Part shown: positions 9,314 through 19,181 of the stretch, in pieces
Position numbering within the stretch: position 1 is the stretch's first letter
Layout: every line of letters starts with the position of its first letter
Assembly: GCA_965223115.1 (NCBI GenBank)
Contig: OZ244982.1
Coordinates: 1,240,001-1,304,000, forward strand
Length of the DNA: 64,000 bases
Direction of reading: 5' to 3'
Origin: CBDCUI01 sp965223115
Lineage (GTDB): Bacteria > Pseudomonadota > Gammaproteobacteria > UBA4575
Program-made: the position numbers and the translations under genes
The notes under the pieces: generated by a model
What the model saw: only the letters and a program-made list of their open reading frames with translations
Told to the model about the DNA's origin: nothing
Databases searched by the model: none

Positions 9314-10057
9314 TTAAATTCGCGTTTCCTTAGATTTCATTTCTATCGACTTCATTATCCGGTATTCCATTTTGTCCAATGATTCAGGATCTTCTGATAT
9401 AATTGCAAAACTGCCTTGTTCAGCGCCAAACAAAACTCCATTAAAGCGCTCATCATCAAATGGCATACGTTTAAATGATTTTTTCCATGGGATATACATC
9501 ACAGTTACAGCCTGACCGCTGCCATCATCCAATACCATATGTGGAGCCATTTTATCCCCAAGAGGACAATTTGTTGCATGACGAATATGTCCAATCTCGG
9601 CATTGGCTTGAATGCCATATTGATCTAATAAGGTATTTAATTTAGTAAGCTGAATATTTTCATCTTTATCTAAAATATCCAGTTCATGATAAACATGCTC
9701 TAACACTTGTTGTTCTAAACCATGTCGCTCACCAAGCTTATAGGTACCAATTGTTAGCCCTATTGCTATAACGATTGCAGCAGCTAATGACATCCATGAA
9801 TAACGATTACGTTTGGCAACATTGCTCTTTTGAGAAATATCACTTTGAGCCATACGCTGTGATAGAAGGATACGTGACTCCAATCCTTCCGGTACTTCTA
9901 CCTTTATTACACTTGACAGTTTGTTATCAAAAATTTTTAGCTTATGTAAATAATTTGCACATTCAGTACATTCTGTTAAGTGCTGTATAACATCCGGATC
10001 CTTTGTTTGAGGATCCGTAGTTAATTCTCTTCGTACTTCAATACAAATTGTATCCAT
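9314..10057 (-). CDS. Membrane anti-sigma factor, zinc-type (DUF3379-like)
   Basis: Cognate regulator of the ECF sigma factor just upstream. The cytoplasmic N terminus has the zinc anti-sigma pattern HLTECTECANYL near residues 26-37. One transmembrane helix lies at about residues 91-108 (MSLAAAIVIAIGLTIGTYK). The roughly 140-residue C-terminal part would be periplasmic, and the overall arrangement resembles DUF3379 proteins. The gene starts 24 bases after the sigma gene, so the two form an operon. Envelope stress sensing is inferred from this architecture; the inducing signal is unknown. Confidence 0.75.
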   Translation of the reverse strand: MDTICIEVRRELTTDPQTKDPDVIQHLTECTECANYLHKLKIFDNKLSSVIKVEVPEGLESRILLSQRMAQSDISQKSNVAKRNRYSWMSLAAAIVIAIGLTIGTYKLGERHGLEQQVLEHVYHELDILDKDENIQLTKLNTLLDQYGIQANAEIGHIRHATNCPLGDKMAPHMVLDDGSGQAVTVMYIPWKKSFKRMPFDDERFNGVLFGAEQGSFAIISEDPESLDKMEYRIMKSIEMKSKETRI

Positions 10058-10081
10058 TCTTTTATATCCTGTCCTTAGGCA

Positions 10082-10633
10082 TTAGATTTCACTAATTTTC
10101 TCATTGCTGTTACTATCTTCATCTTTTAAACTCTCACGCAATTTTTTACGTGCGCGAAATACACGAGTCATTACTGCACCTTTTTTAATACCTACTATTT
10201 GACCAATCTCTTCACAGCTATAACCACCGAGTACTTGTAATAAAAGAGGCTCCAAATATTCTTCAGGTAATTCTTTCAAACATTCACGCAATGCGATAAC
10301 TTCAGTTTTAGCAAAATCATCTTCTAGCTGAACAAACTTATCGATATTAATATCATCAATAGGTGTTGTATCAGGCCTAGTTTTTTCAAACCTACGTGCA
10401 TTTTCACGACGATAGATCGTGAACAACCAGCTTTTTACTGCATTAGGATCTTTTAACGAATCTATTGCCTTCCATGCACGTAAAAACGTTTCTTGTACCA
10501 AGTCTTCCGCTACTTGAGCATCTTTAGTAAGCCATAAGCCATAGCGGTATAAGTCTTTGGAATAGGCATTCACAATCGCCTCAAATTGAGAAGATTTGGC
10601 TCCTACATCTAATTGACCCGATTTATTTTGCAT
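10082..10633 (-). CDS. ECF-type RNA polymerase sigma factor
   Basis: Sigma-70 family member of 183 residues with only regions 2 and 4. Region 2 contains YRYGLWLTKDAQVAEDLVQE and the FLRAWKAI helix. Region 4 contains LPEEYLEPLLLQVLGGYSC and the helix-turn-helix EIGQIVGIKKGAVMTRVFRA. It directs transcription of an unknown regulon and is probably held by the membrane anti-sigma encoded 24 bases downstream. Autoregulation is common in such pairs, but no promoter motif was confidently recognised upstream. Confidence 0.88.
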   Translation of the reverse strand: MQNKSGQLDVGAKSSQFEAIVNAYSKDLYRYGLWLTKDAQVAEDLVQETFLRAWKAIDSLKDPNAVKSWLFTIYRRENARRFEKTRPDTTPIDDINIDKFVQLEDDFAKTEVIALRECLKELPEEYLEPLLLQVLGGYSCEEIGQIVGIKKGAVMTRVFRARKKLRESLKDEDSNSNEKISEI

Positions 10634-10727
10634 AGCTTACATAGTGTATGGATTTATTCGCTGATGTAAAATCTGTATAACGAAAAATTGTTCTAATTAC
10701 AGATGTAATCAGTTATTAATATTAAAT

Positions 10728-11561
10728 TTATTCGGCCATAGACATATCACCCATAATTAACCCCGGGTCTATGCGTTGCTCATGCCAATTCATGCGCCAA
10801 TCTAAGTGTGCTCCAGTTACCCTACCAGTATCCCCTACCAAGGCAATGGTTTGACCTTGTTTAACATATTCATCCACCTTGACTAAAATTTTGTCTAAAT
10901 GCAAAAAAGACGATGTCAAATTATGACCATGGTCAACCACTAAAGTGCCACCAGAAAAATACATGTCATTATTTGCATAGGTTACTTTCCCTGCTGCAGG
11001 TGCGAGCACAGGAGTTCCAGTAGCTGTAGCAATATCAATTCCATAATGAGGCTGCTTAGCGTACCCATTTAAGATTCTTTGGCTTCCGTATACGCCTGTT
11101 ATAGGTCCTTTTACTGGCCAGATAAATCCTGAAATATAATCTTGCCTGTCATCATCTTTATTACGTGCGTTTGCAATGTCTGTGCTTTCTTTTTGTATTC
11201 TTTCTAACGCTTCTTTATCGGGATTAACTTTATTATTGGGCAACCCATCAATGCGTTGAATGTCGTATTCACGTGACTTAATTTTTAGTTTATAAACAGA
11301 TTTGGTGGCATTAGTTGTGTGTATAATTAAATCTGCATTTTGTGGATGATCACGCCCAAAACCTATTATAAAATCACCTTCATTTGAGACCCGAACTCTA
11401 CGTCCATCCAGTTCTACTTTCGAACCAGGTTTTACTTTACCAAATACTAGCCCACCTTGAACTAAATTCCCTACAAGCTTGAGGCTACTGTTTTCAGCAA
11501 TAGTCCCAAATGGTATTAAAGTGATAATACTGATTAAAATAAATCGAATAAAAAAATGCAT
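10728..11561 (-). CDS. Secreted M23 (LytM-type) peptidase
   Basis: Predicted murein endopeptidase of about 277 residues. The ATG at 11561 gives a clean signal peptide (MHFFIRFILISIITLIPFG, cleavage near IAE). An earlier TTG would add eight polar residues. A beta-rich N-terminal domain is followed by the M23 domain with HYGIDIA (zinc His and Asp), SFLHLDKI and the final GAHLDWRMNW. In classical LytM the last motif is HxH; here it reads HLD, so one zinc-binding histidine is Asp. Such variants exist in proteobacterial M23 proteins, but activity cannot be assumed. Confidence 0.8.
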   Translation of the reverse strand: MHFFIRFILISIITLIPFGTIAENSSLKLVGNLVQGGLVFGKVKPGSKVELDGRRVRVSNEGDFIIGFGRDHPQNADLIIHTTNATKSVYKLKIKSREYDIQRIDGLPNNKVNPDKEALERIQKESTDIANARNKDDDRQDYISGFIWPVKGPITGVYGSQRILNGYAKQPHYGIDIATATGTPVLAPAAGKVTYANNDMYFSGGTLVVDHGHNLTSSFLHLDKILVKVDEYVKQGQTIALVGDTGRVTGAHLDWRMNWHEQRIDPGLIMGDMSMAE

Positions 11562-11711
11562 GTTAACGAAACCATGCGGTAACAAGAATTGTATTTTGCC
11601 ACAAATATAACTGACATACTGTTCTATATCACCAGAACAGCATACAAAAGATAGCTACTGTTTAGCGGACAATAATCTAGATATGAAACTGATATTGTTA
11701 GATATAACGTT

Positions 11712-11933
11712 TTAGTAATTGTTTAAATTGGCAATTTTTTCTGCAATCCTATTGCGCAAAATTTCAGTATCAATGCGTGGTTTCTTTTTGGCTTTGTTGA
11801 TTTTTTTTCTATTCATAATATTTTTACTCATCCCATGATTATCTTCTGACATAGAAAAGTGCTCAACAATTTCTGCATTATTTTTTTTATTCATAATAGA
11901 TTCCACATTATTTAAAAAAGATTTTTTTATCAT
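11712..11933 (-). CDS. Hypothetical short basic protein
   Basis: Unrecognised 73-residue product. The ATG at 11933 has a good ribosome site (AGAGGG, six bases upstream), which argues that it is translated; an upstream TTG lacks one. The sequence is lysine- and asparagine-rich (MNRKKINKAKKKPRID) with a C-terminal amphipathic helix (LRNRIAEKIANLNNY). No signal peptide or membrane segment. Function unknown. Confidence 0.4.
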   Translation of the reverse strand: MIKKSFLNNVESIMNKKNNAEIVEHFSMSEDNHGMSKNIMNRKKINKAKKKPRIDTEILRNRIAEKIANLNNY

Positions 11934-12118
11934 TCTCAACCCTCTAATTACTTTTATGTAAGTTTAATCATGCTATAAAAACTTCATGCAAGCATAGATG
12001 CTAATCACATTATTAAACAGGCTTAATCAGTCAGCCTTAGATTTATTAGAGCTGAGGAGATAAGTGGTATTTTTTAAAGAATAGATGGCTAACTTCGAAA
12101 AATATATAATTTTTATTA

Positions 12119-12535
12119 TCACATAGTCTCTGTAACACATTTATCACGTGCTGAACGCGCAAGATCAATAGATTGCTGATAGTATTCACTCAACTTGCTA
12201 AAATTTAACTCACTCTTTGTTTTTGAAACTGCAACAACGTAATTTGCGAACTCTTGATTTGCTGGCATATTTTCACTGATACAGTCACAAAAACTCTCAT
12301 GCCCAACTGCTTTAATACATGCCAGCTTAGTATGCATAACGTGTAAATTAAACTGCTGCAACATAGTCCTTGAGGTTACTTGATCACTTGCAGCACTTTC
12401 ATCAACCAATTTAACTGCTTCATATTGTTCTAACTCTTCTAAAGTATCAGGATAGTTTTCTGCATATACTGCTGCTATGAAAAATACATAAAGTAAAATT
12501 GTTTTATATGTCATTTCAGTAATTCTTATTTTCAT
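12119..12535 (-). CDS. Hypothetical exported protein
   Basis: Unrecognised 138-residue protein with a probable signal peptide (hydrophobic stretch YKTILLYVFFIAAVYA, cleavage before ENYPD). The mature part is helical and has four cysteines, three of them in a cluster (LACIKAVG, SFCDCI), suggesting periplasmic disulfides. Two possible ATG starts lie seven codons apart; the first has GAGATAA upstream. Function unknown. Confidence 0.55.
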   Translation of the reverse strand: MKIRITEMTYKTILLYVFFIAAVYAENYPDTLEELEQYEAVKLVDESAASDQVTSRTMLQQFNLHVMHTKLACIKAVGHESFCDCISENMPANQEFANYVVAVSKTKSELNFSKLSEYYQQSIDLARSARDKCVTETM

Positions 12536-12799
12536 GAGTTATCTCAGATATTAATTTAATAAGTTATTAATAATTATGGTTCATTATGAGCATTTATGTA
12601 CACAAGTCTACATAATCCAACTATGTATATGCATCTAACAATTTAATATTTATATATAGCACTAGTATTTATGGGCTAATTAACAAAACATGGTTCCTTA
12701 TGAATATCTTAGGTAGAATTATTGAGCATGGCGTTAAACCCGATGCCATTCATAATATAATAATTAGAACATTAACTAATATTTCAAGGAGATAACAAC

Positions 12800-12985
12800 A
12801 TGATTACAAACGTTGGTGAAACTGAACGCATGCTAAGAATTTTAATAGGCCTTTTATTAATTGGCCTTGCTTTAGCATTTGGCGGCATGTGGTGGATTGG
12901 CCTAATTGGTATAATACCCGTCGTAACCGGTGTATTAGGTTGGTGTCCAGTTTATCTTCCTTTTGGAATATCCACCTGTAACTAA
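12800..12985 (+). CDS. YgaP-type DUF2892 membrane protein
   Basis: 61-residue protein matching the DUF2892 / YgaP transmembrane module: NVGETERMLRILIGLLLIGL near the N terminus, a second helix (WWIGLIGIIPVVTGVLGW) and the typical end CPVYLPFGIST. In YgaP this module is fused to a rhodanese domain; here it stands alone. A strong site AAGGAGAT lies 8 bases before the ATG. Inner-membrane location is clear; its role is not established in the family. Confidence 0.8.
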   Translation: MITNVGETERMLRILIGLLLIGLALAFGGMWWIGLIGIIPVVTGVLGWCPVYLPFGISTCN

Positions 12986-13094
12986 GCTTCAGTTAGTCCT
13001 TTTGGGCACTCCGTTTGCCCACAACATACCTGAAAATCTGCATATATTCAGGATAATCACGTATTGTCTAGTATTAAAATTTACATTCTGAACT

Positions 13095-13658
13095 ATGGCG
13101 ATAAGTACAGAAAAATTACGTGATCATATTGAAAATGAGTACCCAATTGATGTAATTGGAATTTTCATAAGTCGTTCAGGTGTCCAAATTCAATACAAAG
13201 AGCAATACGGAGATGACGAAATTGATCGTCAGCTACGTAAAGCACAGTTGAAAGAAACTGCTGAGGCATTCATAAAAAAAGCTGCTTATATGGACGCTAA
13301 CCTAGATCGAAATAGTAAAATGATGATGCAACTTGAAAGTGGAAGTGTCGATATTATTATCCAACGTGTGTCAAATAAATTGAACACTATAAAACCAGAT
13401 GAATATCGTATTCGCCAAGACATCATACGAAATACCGATGAGCAATATGTCTTCTCGACTAAATACTACACTTTAGATAGTAAGAAAACTGTAGATATTA
13501 TAACTCAAACACTAAGAGAGCATATAACTCCAGAGAGCGAAAAAAAATATATACTAGAACTACAACACCGCAACCCAGCAGACCGATATACGTCCATTGC
13601 AAGATTTCACACCAGTGACTCATACTCCTCAATCATGGGGCTTGAAACTCTAGGATAA
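13095..13658 (+). CDS. Hypothetical soluble protein
   Basis: Unrecognised 187-residue protein, charged and without signal or membrane segment. The mix of short strands and helices (VIGIFISRSGVQIQYKEQYG; DIITQTLREHITPE) suggests a globular alpha/beta fold. Its stop codon lies two bases from the end of the opposing GGDEF-EAL gene, so the two transcripts converge tightly. Function unknown. Confidence 0.5.
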   Translation: MAISTEKLRDHIENEYPIDVIGIFISRSGVQIQYKEQYGDDEIDRQLRKAQLKETAEAFIKKAAYMDANLDRNSKMMMQLESGSVDIIIQRVSNKLNTIKPDEYRIRQDIIRNTDEQYVFSTKYYTLDSKKTVDIITQTLREHITPESEKKYILELQHRNPADRYTSIARFHTSDSYSSIMGLETLG

Positions 13659-13659
13659 A

Positions 13660-16557
13660 CTATTGGCCTATTGCAAATAATTTGCGCATAGCTGGTTTCA
13701 CCACTCGAAATTCTGGCGATTCAAAAAATTCTAAAATTGGTTGTGGACATCCTGAATGGAAACCTTGTGCATAATCTACTCCAATTTCTTTTAGAGTTTT
13801 CAATATTTTTTCGTTTTCGACATATTCTGCAATTGTTTGTTTGCCTAACACATGCCCCATATCGTTAATTGCTTTTACCATTGCGTGACTAACATCGTCA
13901 TTACAAATATCTTTCACAAACATTCCATCAATTTTTAAATAATCAACTGGCAATGTCTTCAGGTAAGCAAAAGAAGATAGTCCAGCGCCAAAATCATCTA
14001 ATGCAAAATAACAACCTAAGTCTTTTAAGCTATGTACAAATGACGTTGCTTGATTTAGATTTGCAATAGCTGCAGTTTCTGTAATTTCAAAACATATTTT
14101 ACTTGGGCTGATTTCATATTCTCTCAATTTTGAAATTATAAACTGCAAGAAGCCTTCTGAAACAAGCGACTGACCCGAAAGGTTTATCGAACATTTATGT
14201 AACTGCATCAACACCTGAGGGTACTCAGCTAACAACTTTAATACATGATTTAATATCCAACGATCAAGCTTAGGTGCGCGATTATATCTTTCAACTGCTG
14301 GCAAGAATGCATTCGGAGGCACAAGTCGACCCGTATCATCTTGCATGCGTATCAGTATTTCAAATCCATTTTTGTCGATGCCAATATTTTTATTTGCTTT
14401 AATATTAATAATAGATTGTGCTGCAACTACCAACTTACCTTCACTTAAGGCTTTATCAAATCGCTGTAACCAACGCTCCTGCCCGCGACGATGATTAATC
14501 TCTTGGTCACCCTCTCTAAATACACGAACACAGTTTCTACCTGACTCTTTTGCTAAATAACATGCGCTATCTACAGAAGACAGGATATAAGAAAGATCAA
14601 AACATTTATCATTAATTTCTGCAACACCCATACTAGCTTCAATATTAAAGCTTTTCTGCTCCCATATAAATTTATATTCTTGAACCAAATTTAAAATTTC
14701 GTGGGCTTTTTCTTCTGCTTGAGATAGCGAACAACCACTTAATAACAATGCAAATTCATCTCCACCTAATCGTGCCAGAGTATCTGTGTCTCTAAGGTTA
14801 GTTTTTACTAAATTACTAAATTGAATTAACAATTCATCTCCAGCTGCATGACCAAACAAATCATTGATCATCTTAAAACGATCCAAATCAATATAGATCA
14901 ACGCGCTGTCATAACGTTTGGTTTTAGCATCTAAAATAGATTTTCTAACTCTGCGCTCAAATTCAGAACGATTGATCAGTCTTGTTAATGAATCATGACT
15001 TGCTTGATAACGTAGTCTTCTAGATAAAGATCGCAAATTAGTTATATCATTCATTACTAATACTACACCATAGATTTTTCCTACTTGAGAAATCAATGGA
15101 GTAACCATTACTTGCACAGTAAATTTTGCTCCACTTTTAGTTACAACATCTGCATTAATTTTTTGATTGCTATTTTCATTATTTAACAAACATGAAAAAA
15201 CCGGATTCTCAATCCTTTGATCCGATTCTTCTTTATACAAATTAAGAATTTCTTCAATAGATTTACCTGGTGCATCTTGCTCAGAACAATTTAGAAATCT
15301 CTTTGCAGCTTCGTTGATATATTGCACTTCACCACGTTCATTAGTTGTAATTACAGCATCTACAATTGAACGCAGTGTTGCTACAACTTTATCTTTTTCG
15401 TTTGCGAGCTGAGTTTGTGCTTTTTTTTGCGAATCAATATCACTAATTGAGCCAACAACTTTTATAGCATTACCACTATAGTCATAGGTCGCAGTTCCTT
15501 TGATTATAAACCATCTATATCCTTTATGCCTAACAGCAAGTCTGGCTTCCAATAATAAATTAGACCCTTTAGAGGTAATCAATGTACTCCAAGCATTATT
15601 AAATACATCTCGATCTTCAGGATTTAACAATTTTTGCAATTGCGCTATACCAATTTCACACTCACCTGGCTCAAAACCCAATAATTCAAACATTGGCTCA
15701 GACCACCATTCCACTCCTTCGAAACCTGACTGCCATTCCCAAATCCCTTCTTGAGCACCTTGAATAGCATTTTGAAATTTATTTTCACTTTCTTTAAGTG
15801 CATTTTCTATTTTTACACCTGCGCTATAATCAGAAAAAGTCCACACTAAAAAAGAACCTTCTAACTTACGCACTAACTTAATATTTAGCACTAACCAAAT
15901 ATCACTGCATCTCCATCCATTTTCATTTTGTCTAACAGATAATTTTAAGTCTTTAACAAACCCTTGTTGTGCAAGCATTTGACCTATTTTTTTAATTGAT
16001 TCGGGGTCTGTAAACACATCTCTTAATTTTAAAACTTTTTCTTTCTCTGGAGAGATCTCCAAAAACCGTATTGCCAATTGATTAATAACTAAAACTTCAT
16101 CGCTATTATTTTTTGTAACACAAGCAGAAACTGGAATCGTATCCAAAAAGTTCTCCCAATGTTCTATTATAGATACACCAATATTAACTAAGTTTTTAGA
16201 ATAATTATTTTGATCGACTGAGTATTGAATGCTTTCAATACGTATAACTTTTTTGCTTTGGTCTAAATAATATTTCCACTCGAAATTATATCCGTTTACT
16301 TTGCTTGCACAGACAGCAACTTCACCACTGTGCAATGCTCGATCTATTAATTCGAAGTGGTCATTAGGTAGAAGTCTATTTATTTTTTTTATTTTTAACT
16401 TTTTTAAAAGTTGTAATACAGCATCATTAGCTTTAATTACACGGCCATCAAATCTACATACAATACCCAAAGAGTCTTGAATCTTGGGCTCAGAAAGATT
16501 TTTTTTACAATACTTATTCGCATGACTTATATGCGATTGGGATTTTGCTGCAGACAT
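13660..16557 (-). CDS. PAS-GGDEF-EAL cyclic di-GMP signalling protein
   Basis: Large 965-residue cytoplasmic protein for c-di-GMP turnover. Several PAS-like modules fill roughly residues 1-510. The fold is visible in GFEPGECEIGIAQLQKLLNP with a PAC segment (YDYSGNAIKVVGSISDI), and in NERGEVQYINEAAKRFLNCS. The GGDEF domain has an intact RLGGDEFALLL near residue 596, so diguanylate cyclase activity is plausible. The EAL domain starts at FEILIR near residue 732 (EIL instead of EAL). It keeps INLSGQS, EITETAA, DDFGAGLSS, LKIDG and the QGF end, so phosphodiesterase activity is also plausible. No membrane helices. The sensed signal is unknown. Confidence 0.9.
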   Translation of the reverse strand: MSAAKSQSHISHANKYCKKNLSEPKIQDSLGIVCRFDGRVIKANDAVLQLLKKLKIKKINRLLPNDHFELIDRALHSGEVAVCASKVNGYNFEWKYYLDQSKKVIRIESIQYSVDQNNYSKNLVNIGVSIIEHWENFLDTIPVSACVTKNNSDEVLVINQLAIRFLEISPEKEKVLKLRDVFTDPESIKKIGQMLAQQGFVKDLKLSVRQNENGWRCSDIWLVLNIKLVRKLEGSFLVWTFSDYSAGVKIENALKESENKFQNAIQGAQEGIWEWQSGFEGVEWWSEPMFELLGFEPGECEIGIAQLQKLLNPEDRDVFNNAWSTLITSKGSNLLLEARLAVRHKGYRWFIIKGTATYDYSGNAIKVVGSISDIDSQKKAQTQLANEKDKVVATLRSIVDAVITTNERGEVQYINEAAKRFLNCSEQDAPGKSIEEILNLYKEESDQRIENPVFSCLLNNENSNQKINADVVTKSGAKFTVQVMVTPLISQVGKIYGVVLVMNDITNLRSLSRRLRYQASHDSLTRLINRSEFERRVRKSILDAKTKRYDSALIYIDLDRFKMINDLFGHAAGDELLIQFSNLVKTNLRDTDTLARLGGDEFALLLSGCSLSQAEEKAHEILNLVQEYKFIWEQKSFNIEASMGVAEINDKCFDLSYILSSVDSACYLAKESGRNCVRVFREGDQEINHRRGQERWLQRFDKALSEGKLVVAAQSIINIKANKNIGIDKNGFEILIRMQDDTGRLVPPNAFLPAVERYNRAPKLDRWILNHVLKLLAEYPQVLMQLHKCSINLSGQSLVSEGFLQFIISKLREYEISPSKICFEITETAAIANLNQATSFVHSLKDLGCYFALDDFGAGLSSFAYLKTLPVDYLKIDGMFVKDICNDDVSHAMVKAINDMGHVLGKQTIAEYVENEKILKTLKEIGVDYAQGFHSGCPQPILEFFESPEFRVVKPAMRKLFAIGQ

Positions 16558-16869
16558 AACAATAATTAGGATCTAATGAAGACATTTACTGACCGTTCAT
16601 GTTCAGCACACCTTCATCAAGATTAATTCCTTTTAATCCAACTCCAGTCTATTGATTACAAATAAATTGTAACGTCCTGCATAAAAAAAACAGTGACCCA
16701 GTAGAATGAGCGTGTAATTTGACTTACAAACTGCAAACTGTGACGCAGTTATGAAATTTGCTTAATTCACTGTAAGCTATTGGCTATAAATGAATTATTT
16801 GAATAGCTCTTACACAATAAAAAAGTACAACTAAGATTACAAACGTTATACAACTATTATTTAAGACTA
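16558..16869. other. Intergenic region, nothing recognised
   Basis: 312 bases between two minus-strand genes. It should carry the promoter of the GGDEF-EAL gene. No open frame, hairpin or repeat stood out on either strand. Confidence 0.4.
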
Positions 16870-17475
16870 TTATGGACCGTATTGAAACGGAGATGCCAGC
16901 CCTGCTTTACCGGATTGATACCATTGAATTTCATTATCATGGTAACGTGCACGCTTGGATTCATGCACAACAATGGGGTTACCCGGTGCTACAGCAAGCG
17001 GAGGATTAGTTACAATAACAGGCTTGCCTTCCTCCCCTTCCATAGGATACATCTCATTTTCCCCAACACCTTCAATCACTAAATGCTTTTTAGTACCTGT
17101 ACTCTCGTAGCTAATTTTTGCTTTTTTTGCACTCATTACTTCACTCACTAAACTGGCAATTACACCCAGGTGACCACCGCCTTCTCCACTCCATAATGAA
17201 CAAATAGCATTAAATTGTTCATCGTTTGCGCTTTCGTCAACATATAAAGCCAAACGCCAATTACCCTTAGTGAGATTCCCAGGAGCATGTAACCAAACGC
17301 CAACTTTTAAGCCATCTAATGAAATATCGTTGCAATGCCCTTTTTCGATGTGCCAACCTACGATCGCTTCACAAAATCCTGCTGTTGGATCTTTTAGTAG
17401 AATACAAGGGCATAAATTTTCACAATTACAGGATTCAAAATATGTTCCTTCAACTTTCCAGTTTTCAATTGTCAC
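16870..17475 (-). CDS. DUF1326 protein
   Basis: 201-residue protein with the DUF1326 signature near the N terminus: GTYFESCNCENLCPC followed by VGWHIEKGHC. The clustered cysteines (CNC, CPC) suggest metal binding, but no biochemical role is established for the family. It is divergent from a DUF2182 membrane protein 170 bases away. That partnership is seen in other bacteria and suggests a shared function, possibly in metal handling; this is inference. Confidence 0.85.
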   Translation of the reverse strand: MTIENWKVEGTYFESCNCENLCPCILLKDPTAGFCEAIVGWHIEKGHCNDISLDGLKVGVWLHAPGNLTKGNWRLALYVDESANDEQFNAICSLWSGEGGGHLGVIASLVSEVMSAKKAKISYESTGTKKHLVIEGVGENEMYPMEGEEGKPVIVTNPPLAVAPGNPIVVHESKRARYHDNEIQWYQSGKAGLASPFQYGP

Positions 17476-17645
17476 TGCAAACCCCCTTGTTTATGTAATA
17501 GCGTGACATAAAACAATATCATATAGATTACTTTGCCAATAGCCTTAAAACTATGAAAAACCTACTGAATAATTCGGCTGTATAATTGATATATTATTTT
17601 AAAACAACGAGTTAAATAAACAATTATAGAATTTACATTACTACT

Positions 17646-18446
17646 ATGCCGTCACCCGAATCTTCACTAGACAAGCTAGCCACTCAAGATAGAAAAATAG
17701 TCGTATTAGGACTGTTTTCTGTAGCTGCCATCGGTTGGATTTACATGTTCTACATGGCATGGGCGATGCAGAATATGCACATCGTCGATATGTGGATGCC
17801 ACCACGCGGTGGTTCTAGACCTTGGACTACTTGGGACTTTTTTATGTTATTTCTAATGTGGCTGACTATGATGCTTGCCATGATGACACCCAGTGCAGCG
17901 CCAATGGTTTTAATGTTTTCAACAGTTAACAAAAACAAAAGATCAAAACAACAACCATATTCTTCTACTTTTATATTTTTACTTGGTTACTTAGTAGCCT
18001 GGGCAATATTCAGTATTGTAGCCTCAGCTATTCAATGGCCATTACATGAAAGCGGCTTACTCAACCCGATGATGAACAGCCGTAGCTATTTAATGAGCGG
18101 GGGGATACTTGTAATAGCTGGATTATATCAATGGACACCCTTGAAAAACGCATGCCTAAAGCAGTGTCGCACGCCATTGGGATTTTTGATGACTGCTTGG
18201 AAAGATGGCCACTTTGGGGCATTTAGAATGGGCCTACACCATGGTTTATTTTGCGTGGGTTGCTGCTGGGCATTAATGGCAATTTTGTTTGCGGTAGGAG
18301 TTATGAATATGCTGTGGGTAGTCCTTATTACCATATTTGTACTTTTGGAAAAAATCTTGCCTTTCTCAATAACTCTGCTGCGCATTATTACTGGCTTTGG
18401 GTTTATAGTTTGGGGAGGCTATTGGATAAGTCTATACCCATGGTAA
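17646..18446 (+). CDS. DUF2182 metal-binding-type membrane protein
   Basis: 266-residue integral membrane protein with about seven helices. It shows the methionine- and tryptophan-rich DUF2182 core (WTTWDFFMLFLMWLTMMLAM, followed by MTPSAAPM). A later HHGLFCVGCCWALM block is also characteristic. Family annotation is predicted metal-binding; no reaction is established. Its gene is divergent from the DUF1326 gene, sharing an intergenic promoter region of 170 bases. The Met/Cys/His content fits copper or another soft metal, but that is speculative. Confidence 0.85.
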   Translation: MPSPESSLDKLATQDRKIVVLGLFSVAAIGWIYMFYMAWAMQNMHIVDMWMPPRGGSRPWTTWDFFMLFLMWLTMMLAMMTPSAAPMVLMFSTVNKNKRSKQQPYSSTFIFLLGYLVAWAIFSIVASAIQWPLHESGLLNPMMNSRSYLMSGGILVIAGLYQWTPLKNACLKQCRTPLGFLMTAWKDGHFGAFRMGLHHGLFCVGCCWALMAILFAVGVMNMLWVVLITIFVLLEKILPFSITLLRIITGFGFIVWGGYWISLYPW

Positions 18447-18585
18447 TACCCTACTGTCTTATACATTGAATTACCAAAGCTATAGGCAAAAATGAATAAT
18501 GCGCCTCGCCCCCCTTATCATAGCTATGCTAAAAACAGCTTAGGCAGCAAAACCTAGACTGATATGGCTTCTAATATTCAACTTT

Positions 18586-18614
18586 TTGACCTCAGTAGCA
18601 ATACATTTTATGCA
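18586..18614 (+). promoter_or_regulatory. Possible sigma-70 promoter of the ferredoxin gene
   Basis: TTGACC, then 17 bases, then TATGCA, about 105 bases ahead of the ferredoxin start codon. The spacing is ideal and the -35 is strong, but the -10 is poor. Weak evidence. Confidence 0.25.
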
Positions 18615-18718
18615 AAATTTCTTCGTCTCAGCCGAGTTAAGCGTTATGATTGATTATGAATGATTTTATAGCATGCTAAATCAGCAGTTAATAACCACGC
18701 TAAATAGGAGTACAAATT

Positions 18719-19048
18719 ATGTTTGGATTAGGTGGGAAAAATAAGGATTTCAAAGCAACAATTAAAAATACGGGTCAAACATTTGACGTTAAAGGTGGTA
18801 TTAATCTGTTGCAAGCTGCAATTAATGCAGGAATTGAATGGCCACGTGATTGCAAAGTTGGATCATGTGGATCATGCAGAGCAAAATTAATCAGTGGCAA
18901 AGTAAAAGAACTAACTGATTTTGCTTATACACTTGACGGCGATATGCTAAAAGAAAATTATATTTTAGCCTGTCAATCACGTTTAAAAACAGATGTTGAA
19001 ATAGAAGTTAACTTTGATCAGGGCGCAGTTAACCCTGATTACAAATAA
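18719..19048 (+). CDS. Plant-type [2Fe-2S] ferredoxin
   Basis: 109-residue electron-transfer protein. The cluster ligands are in CKVGSCGSC (C-x4-C-x2-C) near residue 42 and the fourth Cys in ILACQSRL near residue 81, the normal spacing for plant/vertebrate-type ferredoxins. A short N-terminal extension (MFGLGGKNKDF) is present. A TAGGAG site precedes the ATG and a strong terminator follows, so the gene is monocistronic. Its reductase and electron acceptor are not encoded nearby. Confidence 0.9.
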   Translation: MFGLGGKNKDFKATIKNTGQTFDVKGGINLLQAAINAGIEWPRDCKVGSCGSCRAKLISGKVKELTDFAYTLDGDMLKENYILACQSRLKTDVEIEVNFDQGAVNPDYK

Positions 19049-19068
19049 CAAATTTCTTTGTTGTCAAT

Positions 19069-19104
19069 AAAAGGCGTGGCAAACATTGTTTACCACGCCT
19101 TTTA
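19069..19104 (+). terminator. Rho-independent terminator of the ferredoxin gene
   Basis: AAAAGGCGTGG and its complement CCACGCCTTTT flank a 13-base loop, followed by a T-rich tail. It begins 21 bases after the ferredoxin stop. The flanking A- and T-runs would allow it to work in both directions. Confidence 0.85.
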
Positions 19105-19181
19105 TTTATAAAAAAACTATGTCTTTCTGGAATAGCATAAGTACATGAAAAGAAAGTGCATACAATACGATACAGTGCTTA

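Noticed and set aside
13004..13020. GGGCA/TGCCC hairpin after the DUF2892 gene as a terminator
   Set aside because: Only a five-base stem and no T-run follows.
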